A stretch of 64,000 nucleotides of DNA, from the NCBI GenBank assembly GCA_023398295.1, contig JAEWSL010000013.1:1-64000 (forward strand). The letters are read 5' to 3'. Positions 43,718-53,098 of this stretch are shown one piece after another; within the stretch, counting starts at the first letter, position 1, and every line of letters starts with the position of its first letter. Source of the stretch: Elusimicrobiota bacterium (GTDB lineage: Bacteria > Elusimicrobiota > Elusimicrobia > Elusimicrobiales > Elusimicrobiaceae). The notes under the pieces are model-generated. The model made no database searches. It had not been told where the DNA came from and saw only the letters and a program-made list of their open reading frames with translations. The translations under genes and the position numbers were made by a program.

Positions 43718-44605
43718 TCAAAGATATTTTGTAAAGAATTCTTCAAGGCGGTTTTTATATTGCTGACCGGCGGCTTCGGCGCATTCGGTATGGGAAGCGT
43801 TTGCTACTATCCAAAGCTGTTTGGGGCCGCGGGCTTTCATATGCAGTTTGCGCGCGTCGTGGCGCGGGGCGAGGTTATCGTCGGCTCCGTTAATTAAAAA
43901 AATTGGTTTTGCGCCCAATTTCTTTATATTATGGCGCGGGCTGAAATCTTCCGGATTCATGCCGAGGCGTTTTCTGGCAAAATAAAGCACTAAAAACACC
44001 AGCGGGAAATAAGGCGTGTTTTTATGGAATCGGGCCCAGCGCGCAACCACTTTTTCGTAAGAATAATAACACCCTTCGGCCGCTACGCAGGATATTGCGG
44101 GGGTATGGGCCGCTTCATAAACAGCTACGGCCGCGCCCATGGAAAGACCGTAAACGCCAAGTTTCTTAGTCTGCTCCGGCCGCGTCGCGCGTATTGCTTC
44201 AATAGCGGCGTTTGCGTCTTTAATTTCAAGGTAGCCTATGGAGCTTATGCCTTCGCCGCTTTCGCCGGAGCCGCGAAAGTCAAAATAAAAAAGATTAAAA
44301 CCCTTCTCCCTCAAAAAAACTGTGTTGGGGAGCAAAAAACCTTTATTCATCGCCCAGCCGTGCATAAAGATAATAGTCTTTTCGCTCTCTTCGCTTGCGG
44401 GAATAAACCAGCCTCTTAAAGTAATGCCTTCGGAATTTTTGAAGATAACGTTTTCAAAGGGAACCTTCATTTGGTCGGGGAAAACGGTGACCGGAGTTCT
44501 CTGCGTTTTGCGGTAAATAATTTTATCGCTTTCTTTATAAGCAAGGTACGCCAAAAAAGCGGCTGTAAGCAAAACGACGGCGGTTAATATAAGAATTGTG
44601 CTCAT
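43718..44605 (-). CDS. Membrane-anchored alpha/beta hydrolase
   Basis: This 295-residue protein has a single N-terminal membrane helix (residues 3-22) followed by an alpha/beta-hydrolase domain of the BAAT/DUF1749-like or prolyl-oligopeptidase-like type. The oxyanion segment is FMHGWAMNKG, the nucleophile elbow GLSMG, the acid GADDNLAPRH and the catalytic His SHTE. The substrate is unknown; such proteins are typically esterases or thioesterases facing the cytoplasm or periplasm. It is the last gene of the hpt-to-nnrD minus-strand operon, 9 bases after nnrD. Confidence 0.85.
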   Translation of the reverse strand: MSTILILTAVVLLTAAFLAYLAYKESDKIIYRKTQRTPVTVFPDQMKVPFENVIFKNSEGITLRGWFIPASEESEKTIIFMHGWAMNKGFLLPNTVFLREKGFNLFYFDFRGSGESGEGISSIGYLEIKDANAAIEAIRATRPEQTKKLGVYGLSMGAAVAVYEAAHTPAISCVAAEGCYYSYEKVVARWARFHKNTPYFPLVFLVLYFARKRLGMNPEDFSPRHNIKKLGAKPIFLINGADDNLAPRHDARKLHMKARGPKQLWIVANASHTECAEAAGQQYKNRLEEFFTKYL

Positions 44606-44614
44606 AAATATATT

Positions 44615-45514
44615 TTATAATTTTTGCGCGCTAAAATTTTTCAAAAATAACGGAATTTGATAAAAAATATCTTCGGCGCAAAGGCAGTCCGTCCCCGTTT
44701 TTTTAACGGCTCTATCCGCGCAAAGTCCGTGCAGGAAAACGCCGAGGCAGGCCGCGCAAAAAGCTTTTTCTTCCGCGCTTTTTTTATCGGCGCAACGCAG
44801 CAGGCGGGCGTAAATTGCGGCTATAATTCCGCTTAAAATATCGCCGCTGCCCGCTTTTGCAAGGCCGCAGTTTCCAGTCGTATTTTCATAAATTTCGCCG
44901 CCGAAGGCAACTTTTGTTTTGGGCCCTTTAAGCAGGCATACGGCCGCAGTAAGCGCACTTAATTTTAAGGCTGATTTTTCATCGGTTTTCTTTGTTTTAA
45001 GAAGTCTTTGCATCTCGCCCGCGTGCGGCGTTAAGACGCAGCGGTTTTTACGCGAAATATTTTTTATTTTTTGCGCGCCGGCCTGCGCAATAAAATTAAG
45101 GCTGTCCGCGTCAATTACCGCGGGAACGTTTGCCTCTTTAAGCAAAGGCAGCGTTATTTTTGCCCCTCCGCCAAGGCCGCAGCCCGTTAAAATTAAATCG
45201 TGCGGATATTTTTTCAGGTAACTTAAAATTTCTTTAAGAGCTTTCTTGTTAAGGCACCCTTCTTTATCCTGAGGCAGACGCAGCACCAAAGCCTGCGGAA
45301 CGGCGCAGACGACGGCGTCGGCAATCTCCTTCACGCAGGCAACCGTAACAAAACCCGCGCCGCACAAATAGCAGGCTTTGGCGCATAAAATTGCTGCGCC
45401 GGCCATATTTTTGGAGCCCGCAACGATAAATACTCTGCCGTTTAAGTTTTTGTGGGAATCTTCTTTGCGTCGGGGAAAGTTTTTTGCAAAAAATAATTTT
45501 GTTATTTTGCGCAT
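44615..45514 (-). CDS. nnrD: ADP/ATP-dependent NAD(P)H-hydrate dehydratase
   Basis: This enzyme repairs hydrated NAD(P)H, using ADP or ATP. I start it at the ATG of 45514 (MRKITKLFFAKNFPRRKED), 4 bases after the acpS stop; an upstream in-frame start would overlap acpS. The 299 residues form a ribokinase-like fold with NGRVFIVAGSKNMAGAAIL, VLTPHAGEMQRLL and the catalytic NCGLAKAGSGDILSGIIAA. The epimerase (YjeF N-terminal, NnrE) domain is absent from this gene and would have to be encoded elsewhere. Location next to acpS is common in bacteria. Confidence 0.9.
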   Translation of the reverse strand: MRKITKLFFAKNFPRRKEDSHKNLNGRVFIVAGSKNMAGAAILCAKACYLCGAGFVTVACVKEIADAVVCAVPQALVLRLPQDKEGCLNKKALKEILSYLKKYPHDLILTGCGLGGGAKITLPLLKEANVPAVIDADSLNFIAQAGAQKIKNISRKNRCVLTPHAGEMQRLLKTKKTDEKSALKLSALTAAVCLLKGPKTKVAFGGEIYENTTGNCGLAKAGSGDILSGIIAAIYARLLRCADKKSAEEKAFCAACLGVFLHGLCADRAVKKTGTDCLCAEDIFYQIPLFLKNFSAQKL

Positions 45515-45518
45515 AGTT

Positions 45519-45863
45519 TTATTTTTTGTACGCCAAGACGACGGCGCAGGCATAGTCTTTGGTATGGCTTAAAGAAAGTTTGAAATTTATTTTTGCGGCG
45601 CGTTTGTCTTTAACTTCCACCCGCGGCTTTTGGCCTTCTTCTTTTATTATTTCTATTTTTTTAAGCGCAATGCCCTCAAAAGGCAGCGTCTTAAAAACAG
45701 CTTCTTTTGCGGCAAAACGCGCGGCAAGATGCTGGGGAGGGTTGGCTTTCTCCCGCGCGTAGGCAAGTTCTTCGCGGGTAAATACGCGCTCAAGCGTGCC
45801 CGCGTTAAGGCGCGCTATCCTTTTTACTTCCTCAATGTCAGTTCCGATATTGATTATTTCCAT
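45519..45863 (-). CDS. acpS: Holo-acyl-carrier-protein synthase
   Basis: AcpS transfers 4'-phosphopantetheine from CoA to acyl carrier protein, linking to coaD elsewhere in this window. The ATG at 45863 (MEIINIGTDIEEVKRI) is preferred to a GTG two codons upstream. The 114-residue protein has the Mg/CoA motif GTDIEEV, the second motif FAAKEAVFKTL, and the C-terminal LSLSHTKDYACAVV. It follows pdxJ on the same strand, a widespread gene pair. A short GC-rich hairpin (45872-45892) lies in the gap and might tune read-through. Confidence 0.93.
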   Translation of the reverse strand: MEIINIGTDIEEVKRIARLNAGTLERVFTREELAYAREKANPPQHLAARFAAKEAVFKTLPFEGIALKKIEIIKEEGQKPRVEVKDKRAAKINFKLSLSHTKDYACAVVLAYKK

Positions 45864-45904
45864 AAGCACTCAACCGCGCCGTCCGCGCGGTTTTAACAGC
45901 CCTT

Positions 45905-46633
45905 CTAAGAGCGCGGAGATATAAGGGTTTTCATCTCAAGCAAAGCCTGCGGCAAACCTACAAAAACAGCGCGCGACACAATGGAAAATCCTATATTTAA
46001 GCACTCCATGCCGTCAACGCGGGCTACTTTGCCGACGTTTTGATAGTCAAGCCCGTGGCCGCTGTGGACTTCAAGGCCAAGCTCTTTTGCAAGCACAGAA
46101 GACATGCTTATGTCCTCAAGCAAAGCCTGATGTTGTTTGACCGTTTTGGCCTCGCTGTAATCTTTTGTGCAAAGTTCAACTATATCCGCCTTTAAGCGTT
46201 TGGCCGCGCGCACATCGTTTGGCGTGGGATTGATAAACAGGCTTACTTTTACGCCGCCCGCCTGAAGCTTTTTTACCGCAGAGTAAAGCGCAGCCGTATG
46301 CTTTGCGTCTAAATTAAGCCCGCCGGAGGTTGTAATTTCGTTTGGATATTCCGGCACGAGGCAAACGCTGTACGGCTTATATTTAAGAGCCATTTCCACC
46401 ATCTCTTTTGTAGCGGCCATTTCAAGATGTATGTGCTTTTTTGCAAATTTGGTAAGTTTTTCAAGGTCGCTTTCCTGCATATGGCGGCGGTCCCGCCTGA
46501 TATGCATAACAATATACTGCGCGCCCAAAAGCAGGCAGATTTTGGCAGCCAGAACAATGTCGGGGGAGCCTATGCCTCTTGCCTGTCTTAAAGTCGCTAT
46601 ATGGTCAATATTAACGCCCAGTTTTATCTGCAT
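45905..46633 (-). CDS. pdxJ: Pyridoxine 5'-phosphate synthase
   Basis: PdxJ closes the pyridine ring from 3-amino-2-oxopropyl phosphate and deoxyxylulose 5-phosphate in the DXP-dependent vitamin B6 pathway. I start it at the ATG of 46633 (MQIKLGVNIDHIATLRQARG), which matches the family N-terminus. The longer open frame upstream (to 46720) encodes a basic stretch inside glmM. The 242 residues include HIRRDRRHMQ, the catalytic Glu region EMAATKEM, and VHSGHGLDYQNV. The start lies 23 bases inside the end of glmM, implying coupled translation. Confidence 0.94.
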   Translation of the reverse strand: MQIKLGVNIDHIATLRQARGIGSPDIVLAAKICLLLGAQYIVMHIRRDRRHMQESDLEKLTKFAKKHIHLEMAATKEMVEMALKYKPYSVCLVPEYPNEITTSGGLNLDAKHTAALYSAVKKLQAGGVKVSLFINPTPNDVRAAKRLKADIVELCTKDYSEAKTVKQHQALLEDISMSSVLAKELGLEVHSGHGLDYQNVGKVARVDGMECLNIGFSIVSRAVFVGLPQALLEMKTLISPRS

Positions 46634-47990
46634 AAATTTTATCCTCGGTTTTATTTTTATAATAGGCCGCCACTTTTTGCGCGTAATCTTCAACCTGCGC
46701 TTTATCTTCGCCTTCAACAAGGATTCTTAAAAGAGGCTCCGTACCGGAATAACGCACCAAAATACGGCCTTTATCGCCCATGGAGTCTTCAAGCTTTTTA
46801 ACGTAGGAGTTAAAACCCTCCACCTCTTCAAGAGGTATCTTTTTGCCGACTTTTACGGGAATAAGTTTAAGCGGATACCTCTTCCACATATTCTTATGCC
46901 AGGAAGCCGTTTTGCCGCTTTCTTTGATAATATTTATAAGCTGCAGGGCGCATAAAATGCCATCGCCCGTATTTGCCGTATTCTTAAAAATTATGTGGCC
47001 GGAAGTTTCCCCGCCCAGCGAAAGGTCCTTTTCCTCAAGGGCTTCAAATACGTACTTATCGCCTACCTGAGTGAGCAGCGGCTCCACCCCGCGGTTTTTA
47101 AGAAAGTTGATAAGCCCCAAATTTGCCATCACCGTAAGCACAACCTTAGAGCCTTTAAGCCGCCCCTTCTCTTTCAGATATAAAGCGGAGGAAGCAATTA
47201 TATTATCGCCGTCAAAATAACCGCCCGTTTCATCAGAGGCGATAAGACGGTCCCCGTCGCCGTCAAAAGACAGCCCTAAAAAAGCGCCCGTTTCTTTAAC
47301 TTTATCCTGCATGGCCTGCGTATGCAAAGCGCCGACGCCGGCATTTATATTTTTACCGTCGGGGGAATTAGCCAAAATAACGATATCCGCGCCAAGTTCC
47401 TTAAAAATCTGCGGGGCTATTTTTGAAGTCGCGCCGTTTGCGCAGTCAAGAACTATCTTAAGCCCGTCAAAAGAAGAACCTTCGGGCAGAGAACTTTTTA
47501 GAAACTCAATATAAGACTCCAGAGGGTTTTGATCGCGTTTGAATACGGCGGAAGTTTTTTCTTGAGGTAAAGCGGGCAGATTTTCAACGGAGGTTTCTAT
47601 GGCGCTCTCAAGCTCTTCTCCCAGTTTAGTGCCTTTGTCAGAAAAGAATTTTATCCCGTTAAATTCCGCCGGATTGTGACTGGCGGAAATCACTACTCCG
47701 CACGCGCAACCGCATTTTTGCGTAAGATACGAAACCGCCGGCGTGGGCGCAATGCCCAAATGCAAAACGTCAAAACCTGCCGCTAAAATGCCGCGCGTTA
47801 AACAATCTGCTATCTGCGGGCCGCTTTGGCGGGAGTCTTCGGCCATGATAACTTGTTTTTTTACGTCTTTGGGTAAAGTTTTCTCTATCTCTTTTAAGGC
47901 GCAAAAGCCAAGTTTTACTATAAAATCTTCCACCAAAGGAAACTGCCCCGCAACCGCGCGGACACCGTCTGTGCCAAAATACTTAGGCAT
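46611..47990 (-). CDS. glmM: Phosphoglucosamine mutase
   Basis: GlmM converts glucosamine-6-phosphate to the 1-phosphate for UDP-GlcNAc, and so for peptidoglycan and lipid A. The 459-residue phosphohexomutase has FGTDGVRAVAGQFP, the phosphoserine loop GVVISASHNPAEFNG, the Mg loop LSFDGDGDRLIASDETG, the sugar loop LGGETSGHIIF and the phosphate-binding RYSGTEPLLRILVEG. It overlaps the end of ftsH by 8 bases, an arrangement (ftsH-glmM) found in many bacteria. Confidence 0.96.
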   Translation of the reverse strand: MPKYFGTDGVRAVAGQFPLVEDFIVKLGFCALKEIEKTLPKDVKKQVIMAEDSRQSGPQIADCLTRGILAAGFDVLHLGIAPTPAVSYLTQKCGCACGVVISASHNPAEFNGIKFFSDKGTKLGEELESAIETSVENLPALPQEKTSAVFKRDQNPLESYIEFLKSSLPEGSSFDGLKIVLDCANGATSKIAPQIFKELGADIVILANSPDGKNINAGVGALHTQAMQDKVKETGAFLGLSFDGDGDRLIASDETGGYFDGDNIIASSALYLKEKGRLKGSKVVLTVMANLGLINFLKNRGVEPLLTQVGDKYVFEALEEKDLSLGGETSGHIIFKNTANTGDGILCALQLINIIKESGKTASWHKNMWKRYPLKLIPVKVGKKIPLEEVEGFNSYVKKLEDSMGDKGRILVRYSGTEPLLRILVEGEDKAQVEDYAQKVAAYYKNKTEDKIYADKTGR

Positions 47991-50013
47991 CTTTGCTCTC
48001 CTTTTGAGCGGGCTCTTTTACGGATTTTTCTTTTTTAGACGCGGGCTCTTTTTCTTTATCTTTTTCGGCGGGAGTTGGGGAGGAAGTCCCCTCCTGAGCA
48101 AGCGGTTTAAGGCCTTTTTCTTCCAGAGTTTTCTGCGTTTCCTCGGGAGTCTGTAAATCTTGGGAGGAGGCTTCTTTTTCTTTCTCCTCCTTTTTCTTTA
48201 TGCCCAAAATCTCGTCAATCTCGTCACTTTGGACAACCTCTTTTTCAAGAAGCCTGGCAATTAAAGTTTCAAGAGCTTTTTTATTGGCGCGCAAGATATC
48301 TTTGGCTTTTTTGTAAGACTCTTTGACAAGAAGGCTTACTTCGCCGTCAATTTCTTTTGCAAGTTCTTCGGAGTAATTTCTGTGCTTTGAGAGGTCCATA
48401 CCCAAAAATACTTCATTCTCGCCCGTCTGGACGGATATAGGCCCCAGTTTGTCGCTCATGCCAAGCTCGGCCACCATTTTGCGGGCGTAGGCCGTGGTGC
48501 GCGCCAAATCGTCGTGGGCGCCGGTGGTAATTTCGTCAAATAAAATCTCCTCCGCCGCGCGGCCTCCCAAAAGAATGGTAAGCTTATCCATAATCTCACT
48601 TTTGGTGGTAAGATATTTATCTTCCAAAGGAAGCTGCATCGTATAACCCAGCGCCGGGCCGCGCGGAATAATGGAAACTTTATGCACCGGATCGCTGTTG
48701 GCCGACATCTTGGCCACAATGGTATGCCCGGCTTCGTGGGCGGCTATAATCTTTTTTTCTTTTTCTAAAATTATGCGGCTTTTGCGCTGAGGGCCGGCAA
48801 TAATGCGCTCAACGGCTTCTTCTATATCTTTAGTTTCAACAGCTTCTTTGTCTGTGCGCGCGGCTAAAATTGCGGCCTCGTTGATTACGTTTGCCAAATC
48901 CGCGCCGACAAAACCGGGAGTGCTCTTTGCTATAACTTCCAAATTAACTTCCGCCGCCATTTTAATTTTTTTGGCGTGGACTTCCAAAATTTCCTTGCGC
49001 CCTTTTTTATCGGGGGAAGGCACGTTTATATGCCTGTCAAAACGGCCGGGCCTTGTTAAAGCGGGGTCCAAAACGTCCGGGCGGTTGGTGGAGCCTATTA
49101 AGATAATCCCCTCTTTGCTCTCAAAGCCGTCAAGCTCAATAAGCAGTTGGTTTAGGGTTTGCTCCCTCTCGTCATGGCCGCCGCCGATACCGGCAAAACG
49201 CCTTCTGCCCACAGCGTCAAGTTCGTCAATAAAAATAATAGCGGGAGCGTTATTTTTAGCATTATTAAACAGATCCCTCACGCGCGCGGCTCCCACGCCT
49301 ACAAACATCTCAACAAACTCCGAAGCCGAGGCCGAAAAGAAGTCTGCTTTTGCCTCCCCCGCGACGGCTTTTGCAAGCAGCGTTTTGCCCGTGCCGGGCG
49401 CGCCGTAAAGTAAGACGCCCTTAGGCAGTTTTGCGCCAAGTTTCTGAAATTTCTTAGGGTTTTTAAGAAATTTAATAATATCCTGCATTTCTTCTTTGGC
49501 CTCATCGCAGCCGGCAACGTCTTTGAAAGTTATCTCCTGCTTAGAGGGATCTTGTATCTTTGCTTTTGACTTTGCAAAGTTAAGCGCGCTTCTGCCGTCG
49601 TTTTTCTGCGGGCGGATAAACAAAAACCACCACGCTAAAACAAATAAAAATATCCAGCCGACGTTAAGGAAAATATTGTAAAGCCAGCTGTTGTCGGCCT
49701 GTCCTTTGAAAGGAACTTTAGCGGCAATAAGTTCTCCCACCAAAGAAGGATCTTCTATTTTTACCGTTTGGAATTTGCCTTCTTTATCGCCGTCTTTATA
49801 AGCGCCGCTGATATTTTCCGCCCCGATTTTAACCGATAAAATATCGCCGCTTGTCACCTTGGCCTTAAATTCTGAATAATCCATCTCTTTTACTTCGTTG
49901 TCTTTGCCCGCGCGAGAAAATAAAGAAATAAGCAAAACTATCGTAATTATCCATAAAATAATCTGACGCACCGGTATCGCGGGTTTTATTTTTTTATTAT
50001 TTAGTTTCATCAA
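47983..50013 (-). CDS. ftsH: ATP-dependent zinc metalloprotease FtsH
   Basis: This membrane-bound AAA+ protease degrades misfolded membrane proteins and regulators such as LpxC. The 676 residues have two N-terminal membrane helices (residues about 16-34 and 115-133) flanking a periplasmic domain, then Walker A GAPGTGKT (residues 204-211), Walker [12 protein letters not shown] and the [15 protein letters not shown]. The zinc site is HEAGH, with a distant Asp ligand in [10 protein letters not shown]...GAHDDL. The C-terminal 60 residues are an unusual low-complexity Lys/Glu/Pro tail. Two adjacent ATGs start the gene, overlapping the hpt end by 17 bases. Confidence 0.97.
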   Translation of the reverse strand: MMKLNNKKIKPAIPVRQIILWIITIVLLISLFSRAGKDNEVKEMDYSEFKAKVTSGDILSVKIGAENISGAYKDGDKEGKFQTVKIEDPSLVGELIAAKVPFKGQADNSWLYNIFLNVGWIFLFVLAWWFLFIRPQKNDGRSALNFAKSKAKIQDPSKQEITFKDVAGCDEAKEEMQDIIKFLKNPKKFQKLGAKLPKGVLLYGAPGTGKTLLAKAVAGEAKADFFSASASEFVEMFVGVGAARVRDLFNNAKNNAPAIIFIDELDAVGRRRFAGIGGGHDEREQTLNQLLIELDGFESKEGIILIGSTNRPDVLDPALTRPGRFDRHINVPSPDKKGRKEILEVHAKKIKMAAEVNLEVIAKSTPGFVGADLANVINEAAILAARTDKEAVETKDIEEAVERIIAGPQRKSRIILEKEKKIIAAHEAGHTIVAKMSANSDPVHKVSIIPRGPALGYTMQLPLEDKYLTTKSEIMDKLTILLGGRAAEEILFDEITTGAHDDLARTTAYARKMVAELGMSDKLGPISVQTGENEVFLGMDLSKHRNYSEELAKEIDGEVSLLVKESYKKAKDILRANKKALETLIARLLEKEVVQSDEIDEILGIKKKEEKEKEASSQDLQTPEETQKTLEEKGLKPLAQEGTSSPTPAEKDKEKEPASKKEKSVKEPAQKESKDA

Positions 50014-50530
50014 AAACTCCTATAAAAGGTAAATTGCGGTAAAGCTGATTGTAGTCAAGACCGTAGCCTATCACAAATTCGTTTTGTATCGTAAAACCTA
50101 CGTATTTGGGAGTAACCTCAACCTCGCGGCGGGAAGGCTTGTCCAAAAGAGTGCAAAGCTCTATTGAGGCGGGATTGCGCGTGGAAAGTATCTCTTTTAT
50201 ATATTTGGCGGTAAGGCCCGTGTCAATAATATCTTCAACCACTATGACGTGGCGGTCTTTAATGTCTTCCCTTAAATCCAGCATAAGACGCACTTTGCCG
50301 CCCGAAGATGTGCCGCTGTAAGAAGACAGGCACATAAAATCAAAGTTGCAGTCAACGGAAATGCTTTTTACCAAATCGGCAAAAAATATAACCGCCCCGC
50401 GTAAAATGCCTATTATAATGGGACGTTTGCCTTCGTAGTCTTTGCTTATTTGCGCGCCGAGTTCGCGCGCCCTTTTCTGTATTTCTTCTTCTTTGATAAG
50501 CGCCTTCTTAAGCGGGGCGGTATAAATCAT
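49997..50530 (-). CDS. hpt: Hypoxanthine phosphoribosyltransferase
   Basis: Hpt salvages hypoxanthine and guanine to IMP/GMP using PRPP. The 177-residue protein has IIGILRGAVIFFADL, the PRPP-binding loop VIVVEDIIDTGLTAKYI, a flexible-loop region LSSYSGTSSGGKVR and the C-terminal FVIGYGLDYNQLYRNLPFIGV. It is first in the minus-strand operon hpt-ftsH-glmM-pdxJ-acpS-nnrD and has an AAGGAG ribosome site. The hpt-ftsH neighbourhood is widespread in bacteria. Confidence 0.95.
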   Translation of the reverse strand: MIYTAPLKKALIKEEEIQKRARELGAQISKDYEGKRPIIIGILRGAVIFFADLVKSISVDCNFDFMCLSSYSGTSSGGKVRLMLDLREDIKDRHVIVVEDIIDTGLTAKYIKEILSTRNPASIELCTLLDKPSRREVEVTPKYVGFTIQNEFVIGYGLDYNQLYRNLPFIGVFDETK

Positions 50531-50552
50531 AAAATCTCCTTAATGTCTTTGT

Positions 50553-50585
50553 AAAAAAAACGCCGCGGGACCGCGGTGTTTTTTT
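50553..50585 (-). terminator. Terminator after the MntP-like gene
   Basis: A stem of A-run plus CGCCGC pairs with GCGGTG plus T-run (one G-T pair) around loop GGGACC, flanked by seven or more A and T. It ends transcription of the 50602-51168 gene on the minus strand and insulates hpt. Confidence 0.85.
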
Positions 50586-50601
50586 AGCCGTTAAAATAAG
50601 G

Positions 50602-51168
50602 CTAATTGCTCGCGACTATCAAAAAACGCACCGCAAGCACTAAAATCACAACAGCCGCTACCAACTGCATACGATTGCCCAAAACCGTTTTGTTGGCCGC
50701 ATGCCCGTGCGAAAAGCCGAAAACTACCATACCGAAATTAAACATCGCGCTAAAGAGAAGCGCCACCAGCAAAAATTTATCCGCCGCCATAGCCAAAGCA
50801 AAACCGAACATTAAAGAATCTATGCTGGCCTGCGCGGCTACTTTAATCAAATAAACATTCTGTAAAATATCGGTATAATTAAGACTGGGCGATTTTTCTA
50901 TAGACTCCATAAGCAGACGCACGCCTATTAAAAACAAGAAGCAGAAAACAAGCAAAACGGCCTGCGCTTCCAAAGCGTCAAGCATAAGCCTGCCTAAGAC
51001 AAACCCCAAAGACAGCGCCATTAAATTGGCCACAATAAAAACGCCCGCAGTCTTAAAAACGGCAGACGTCTTGTAACAGCTGCCAAGTTTTGCGCCTGAA
51101 ACAACGCCTATGGCAAACATTCCCGTTGAGATGCAAACAAGAACCAATATTATATATATTATGCCCAT
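50602..51168 (-). CDS. MntP-like membrane protein lacking the first intramembrane Asp
   Basis: This 188-residue protein has six predicted membrane helices. It appears to be a divergent paralogue of the neighbouring MntP gene, with the same two-repeat layout and length. In MntP the first helix contains Asp16 and the fourth contains a second Asp; both are needed for Mn export. Here the position equivalent to Asp16 is Gly16 (CISTGMFAIG), while the second is retained (ASIDSLMFGFAL). A short His-containing segment FSHGHAANK lies in a late loop. It may carry another ion or regulate its neighbour; the family call is moderate confidence. Confidence 0.62.
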   Translation of the reverse strand: MGIIYIILVLVCISTGMFAIGVVSGAKLGSCYKTSAVFKTAGVFIVANLMALSLGFVLGRLMLDALEAQAVLLVFCFLFLIGVRLLMESIEKSPSLNYTDILQNVYLIKVAAQASIDSLMFGFALAMAADKFLLVALLFSAMFNFGMVVFGFSHGHAANKTVLGNRMQLVAAVVILVLAVRFLIVASN

Positions 51169-51221
51169 ATTTTATCCTATTCTATCAAATTATAAAGTCG
51201 CTATAAATACTTATATCATAA

Positions 51222-51785
51222 TTAAAAACCGTCTACAAGTATCTTAAGACCTATAATTATCAAAACCGCGCCGCCGACGGCTTCCGCCTTTGCGCCAAAA
51301 CGCGCGCCAAAGCCGCGCCCCGCAAGCGCGCCTATAAAAGTGCCTGCCGCTATAAAAAACATCAAAATAGGTATTACCGCCCCTAAACTTACCGTTGAAA
51401 AAGAAAGGGACAGGCCTACAGCCAAAACGTCCAGATTTGTTGCAAAAGCAAGGAAAAATAAAGTTTTAAGGGAAGATAAATCCCCTTTGCCAGCCCCGTC
51501 CGTTTGATCCTCTGAAACAAAAGCGTTTTTTATCATCTTTGCGCCTATATAGGCAAGCAAAATAAAGGAAAGCCAATGGTCCCATGTATATATATATCTA
51601 TATAGCTCCCTGCCGCCAAGCCAGCCTATAAGCAAAAAGACAAGCCCCGTAAAAGAAAATAAGGCCGCCTCTTTTATAACTAAGGCTTTGCGCCGCCCGC
51701 TTGCTTTTAGCGAGCCTGCCGCAGCCACCGCCATATTATCAACCGAAAGCGCGGCGGAAATTAAAATAACGTCAAGTATATGCAT
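51222..51785 (-). CDS. mntP: Manganese efflux pump MntP
   Basis: This 187-residue, six-helix exporter protects against Mn(II) excess. Family landmarks align with E. coli MntP: Asp16 in ISAALSVDNMAVA, then DHWLSFILLAYIGAKMIKNAF, the second-repeat Asp in ATNLDVLAVGLSLSF, and GAKAEAVGGAVLIIIGLKIL at the C-terminus. Many mntP genes are controlled by a yybP-ykoY Mn riboswitch; I looked in the 97-base gap upstream and did not find one. A divergent paralogue follows 53 bases downstream on the same strand. Confidence 0.9.
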   Translation of the reverse strand: MHILDVILISAALSVDNMAVAAAGSLKASGRRKALVIKEAALFSFTGLVFLLIGWLGGRELYRYIYTWDHWLSFILLAYIGAKMIKNAFVSEDQTDGAGKGDLSSLKTLFFLAFATNLDVLAVGLSLSFSTVSLGAVIPILMFFIAAGTFIGALAGRGFGARFGAKAEAVGGAVLIIIGLKILVDGF

Positions 51786-51882
51786 TTCTCTTCCATACCG
51801 GAGTTTTTAGCCGAAAGTCTTATTTATATAGTATCATTTTAGCAGAAGGCAGTCAGGCCTTTTTTCGGGGGAAAACATATCA

Positions 51883-53097
51883 ATGAAATCTTTAACGGAA
51901 ATTTTTAAGACGGGTTTTGGCCCTTCAAGCAGCCATACTATGGGCCCTTCAAAAGCGGCGCAGTATTTCGGGCAGAAAAATCCCCGGGCAAAAAGCTTTC
52001 GCGTCTATCTTTACGGCTCTCTTGCTCTTACCGGCAAAGGACACTTAACCGATTATGCCATATGCACGGTTTTGGAGCCGCGGCCCGTCCAAATTATCTG
52101 GGAAAAAGATAAGTGCCTCACCCGCCACCCAAACGGTCTTAAATTTGAAGCTTTGGACGAAAAAGAAAATGTTTTATCTTCGTGGACCGTTTACAGTATA
52201 GGCGGCGGCGACATAGCAGATGACGGCGATTTTTATAAAGAGCCCGCCGATATCTACCCGCATAAAAATATGCAGGAAATTTTGGATTACACCACCGCAA
52301 AGAAAATATCCCTTTGGGAATATGTGGAAGAAGTTGAAGGCCCTAAAATTTGGGATTTCTTAAAAGAAGTTATGGAACATATGCGCCAAACTATTGAAAG
52401 CGGCCTTTCAAAGCACGGCATTTTGCCCGGCAGCCTGCAGCTTGAGCGTAAAGCGCAAAGATATTATAAACTTTCCCAAAGCTCCCCGCGCTACGTAAGG
52501 CGCGTGCACGCTTTATTTGCTTACGCCCTTGCCAGCGCCGAGGAAAACGCAAGCGGCGCGCGTGTTGTAACTGCGCCCACCTGCGGCAGCTGCGGCGTTG
52601 TGCCCGCCGTCCTGACGCTTATTAAAAATTTTTACGAGCTTGACGATAAAGATTTAGTGCGCGCTTTGTCCGTTGCCGGTTTAATAGGCAATTTGGCAAA
52701 AGCGAACGCTTCCATTTCAGGCGCGGAAGTCGGCTGCCAGGGGGAAATAGGCGTTGCCTGCGCAATGGCTTCGGCCGCCGCCTGCCAGATAGAAGGCGGC
52801 AATAACCGCCAAATTGCCTATGCGGCGGAAATGGGGCTTGAACATCATCTGGGCCTTACCTGTGACCCAATTGACGGGCTTGTGCAAATACCCTGCATTG
52901 AACGTAACGCCATTGCCGCCGCAAGAGCGCTTGACTGCGCCACATACGCCATGGCCTCCGACGGCGACAACCGCATAACCTACGACGATATTCTTGAAAC
53001 TATGATGGAAACGGGACGGGCCATGAACCGCGATTACAGGGAAACATCAATCGGTGGGCTGGCCCATTTATATAAAAAGAAAAAGGGAGGGAAATAA
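51883..53097 (+). CDS. sdaA: L-serine dehydratase (4Fe-4S type, single chain)
   Basis: This enzyme deaminates L-serine to pyruvate and ammonia with an oxygen-labile iron-sulphur cluster, fitting an anaerobic amino-acid-using lifestyle. The 404-residue protein fuses a beta domain (GPSSSHTMGPSKAAQYF) and an alpha domain containing the cluster/substrate motif APTCGSCGVVPAV and GLTCDPIDGLVQIPCIERNA. The order and length correspond to the fused one-chain type. It diverges from mntP, and the nitroreductase gene starts 1 base after its stop. Confidence 0.94.
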   Translation: MKSLTEIFKTGFGPSSSHTMGPSKAAQYFGQKNPRAKSFRVYLYGSLALTGKGHLTDYAICTVLEPRPVQIIWEKDKCLTRHPNGLKFEALDEKENVLSSWTVYSIGGGDIADDGDFYKEPADIYPHKNMQEILDYTTAKKISLWEYVEEVEGPKIWDFLKEVMEHMRQTIESGLSKHGILPGSLQLERKAQRYYKLSQSSPRYVRRVHALFAYALASAEENASGARVVTAPTCGSCGVVPAVLTLIKNFYELDDKDLVRALSVAGLIGNLAKANASISGAEVGCQGEIGVACAMASAAACQIEGGNNRQIAYAAEMGLEHHLGLTCDPIDGLVQIPCIERNAIAAARALDCATYAMASDGDNRITYDDILETMMETGRAMNRDYRETSIGGLAHLYKKKKGGK

Positions 53098-53098
53098 T

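Noticed and set aside
45905..46720. Longer pdxJ with a 29-residue basic N-terminal extension
   Set aside because: The extension is encoded inside glmM and the family N-terminus matches the internal ATG at 46633.
51786..51882. yybP-ykoY manganese riboswitch upstream of mntP
   Set aside because: I looked for its conserved purine-rich loops on the minus strand and saw none in the 97-base gap.
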